From Motiliproteus sp048265065 (GTDB lineage Bacteria; Pseudomonadota; Gammaproteobacteria; Pseudomonadales; Balneatricaceae), in contig JBLXCH010000080.1 in NCBI GenBank assembly GCA_048265065.1, positions 1-14,574 on the forward strand: 14,574 bases of DNA, written 5' to 3'. A program made the translations under genes and the position numbers. The notes under the pieces are model-generated. The model was not told the origin of the DNA and did no database searches. It saw only the letters and a program-made list of their open reading frames with translations. The first letter of the stretch is position 1, and every line of letters begins with the position of its first letter. Shown piece by piece: positions 13,447 through 14,574 of this stretch.

Positions 13447-14409
13447 TTAGGTTTGTCGAAAAGCGCCTTGATTTTCTAAGAACCATTGATAAGTATTCTC
13501 TAAGCCTTCTCGTAGACTGTAGCTATGCTGCCAGCCTAGTGAATTTAGACGGGCTGTACTCATTAGCTTACGTGGTGCCCCATCTGGTTTCGAACTATCA
13601 AACGATATTTGACCCTGGTAGCCGGTGATAGCGGCTATCGTTTCGACTAATTCACGAATAGTGCAATCGATTCCCGTACCCACATTAATATGGCTAAGCA
13701 TAGGTTCTGTATTGTCGTCATACACCTTTTTTTCGAGATTCATTACATGTATCGACGCCAAGGCCATATCGTCTACATGGAGAAACTCACGCATGGGTGT
13801 GCCGGTTCCCCAAGCGGTAACTTCAGGCGTGTTAGATAGTTTCGCTTCATGAAAGCGACGAATTAATGCGGGTATTACATGAGAATTATCGGGGTGAAAG
13901 TTATCATTTGGCCCGTAAAGATTGGTGGGCATAACACTACGGAAATCAACCCCGTGTTGCCGATTATAAGACTCGCAAAGTTTGATGCCCGCTATTTTTG
14001 CAATAGCGTAGGGCTCATTTGTTGGCTCTAGCTTGCCTGTAAGAAGCGCATTTTCTTCCATAGGTTGGGCTGCTAGTTTTGGGTAGATGCAACTAGAACC
14101 GAGAAATAATAATTCTTTAACTCCCGCTTGATAGGCGCCATGAATGATATTGCATTCAATCATCAAGTTTTCATAAATAAAATTTGCAGGGTAGGTGTTG
14201 TTGGCGACTATACCCCCAACCTTGGCTGCCGCTAAATAAACCTGGTCAATTTTATTATTCTCAAAGAACTGATTAACAGCCGCTTGATCTTGAAGGTTTA
14301 ATTCAGAACGAGGTCTCGTGATTATTTCGATACCTTGGATTGACTGCAGTTGGCGAACTATCGCTGAGCCTACCATGCCTCGATGACCGGCGACATATAC
14401 ACGCTTCAT
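13447..14409 (-). CDS. fcl: GDP-L-fucose synthase
   Basis: The 320-residue protein is the bifunctional epimerase/reductase that converts GDP-4-keto-6-deoxy-mannose to GDP-L-fucose with NADPH. It is an extended SDR: the Rossmann motif GHRGMVG is at 8-14, the catalytic region SSCIYP at 105-110 (S106 and C107 corresponding to S107 and C109 of E. coli), and the YxxxK pair is Y134 and K138. Also conserved are LAAAKVGGI (59-67), TNLYGPNDNF and the C-terminal LGWQHSYSLREGL. AGGAG, six bases before the ATG, lies inside the end of gmd, and the gap to the gmd stop is only three bases, so the two are translationally coupled. The product feeds fucose into O-antigen, capsule or exopolysaccharide. Confidence 0.96.
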   Translation of the reverse strand: MKRVYVAGHRGMVGSAIVRQLQSIQGIEIITRPRSELNLQDQAAVNQFFENNKIDQVYLAAAKVGGIVANNTYPANFIYENLMIECNIIHGAYQAGVKELLFLGSSCIYPKLAAQPMEENALLTGKLEPTNEPYAIAKIAGIKLCESYNRQHGVDFRSVMPTNLYGPNDNFHPDNSHVIPALIRRFHEAKLSNTPEVTAWGTGTPMREFLHVDDMALASIHVMNLEKKVYDDNTEPMLSHINVGTGIDCTIRELVETIAAITGYQGQISFDSSKPDGAPRKLMSTARLNSLGWQHSYSLREGLENTYQWFLENQGAFRQT

Positions 14410-14412
14410 GGC

Positions 14413-14574
14413 TTACTCCTGTGCTAGAGATACGCTATAACCGTGCTTTTTAAGCAGGGCGTGCCGTTTGGCTACGTCAAGGTCATGGGTAATCATTTCA
14501 GCACACATTTCTTCAACCGTGATCTCTGGTGTCCAGCCAAGTTTTTCCTTCGCTTTAGATGGATCACCAAGAAG
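14413..14574 (-). CDS. gmd: GDP-mannose 4,6-dehydratase, C-terminal part (cut by window edge)
   Basis: The last 53 codons of a gene running in from beyond the right edge are present. The visible residues, including LLGDPSKAKEKLGWTPEIT, VEEMCAEMITHDL and AKRHALLKKHGYSV, match the C terminus of Gmd. Gmd converts GDP-mannose to GDP-4-keto-6-deoxy-mannose, the substrate of the adjacent fcl product. The gene is truncated only by the window, not broken. Its last codons contain the fcl ribosome binding site. Confidence 0.93.
   Translation of the reverse strand, partial: LLGDPSKAKEKLGWTPEITVEEMCAEMITHDLDVAKRHALLKKHGYSVSLAQE

Noticed and set aside
13432..13458. CGACAA/TTGTCG stem between epmA and fcl as a shared terminator
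   Set aside because: Only six base pairs, a 15-base loop, and no T-run on either strand.

Overview
The window looks like chromosomal DNA from a gammaproteobacterium, probably a marine or aquatic one outside the enterics. The basis is the set of closely recognisable gammaproteobacterial housekeeping proteins: YfbR, YfcG, PepQ, and the complete EF-P beta-lysylation set EpmB/EF-P/EpmA. These sit in moderately AT-leaning DNA with many GTG/TTG starts. I cannot assign a genus from sequence alone. I see no transposase, integrase, tRNA, rRNA, CRISPR array or phage gene.

Layout, left to right. (1) 20-976 (-): a MarR-HTH/GNAT fusion with a dyad that could be its own operator upstream. (2) 1130-2294 (+): a tandem-receiver protein with no output domain, whose first receiver lacks the phosphorylatable Asp, followed by a YciH/SUI1 translation-factor homologue. 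(3) 2501-3174 (+): a short membrane protein (56 aa, GTG start) overlapping a DEDDh 3'-5' exonuclease by ATGA. (4) 3227-3511 (-): a small secreted EF-hand protein with a repeat-bearing leader. (5) 3939-5611 (+): the 5'-nucleotidase YfbR, then a soluble orphan methyl-accepting chemotaxis protein closed by a strong, probably bidirectional terminator. (6) 5707-7022 (-): a 39-aa membrane protein with its own promoter and ribosome binding site, downstream of an exported MsrA-MsrB fusion. (7) 7292-9265 (+): a YfcG-type glutathione transferase and the proline dipeptidase PepQ. (8) 9270-9851 (-) and 9936-10748 (+): a PlsC-like acyltransferase and a class-II cyclic-nucleotide phosphodiesterase-type metallo-hydrolase, divergent around a palindrome. 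(9) 10755-13430: epmB (-) divergent from efp and epmA (+). (10) 13447-14574 (-): GDP-L-fucose synthase and the C-terminal end of GDP-mannose 4,6-dehydratase, the edge of a surface-polysaccharide locus continuing past the right end.

How the genes work together. The clearest functional module is EF-P: EpmB isomerises lysine to beta-lysine, EpmA ligates it to Lys34 of EF-P, and modified EF-P relieves ribosome stalling at polyproline stretches. gmd and fcl together convert GDP-mannose to GDP-L-fucose. MsrAB repairs oxidised methionine outside the cytoplasm. The tandem receiver and the soluble chemoreceptor suggest a signalling network whose kinase and coupling proteins are elsewhere.

I did not find a clear-cut new defence or mobile system. 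The most novel-looking items are the two small single-pass membrane proteins (39 and 56 aa), which are easy to miss because of their size, the pseudo-receiver/receiver pair, and an 11-bp hairpin between efp and epmA combined with an epmA start that has no Shine-Dalgarno sequence. Motif assignments are by eye; no database search was possible.
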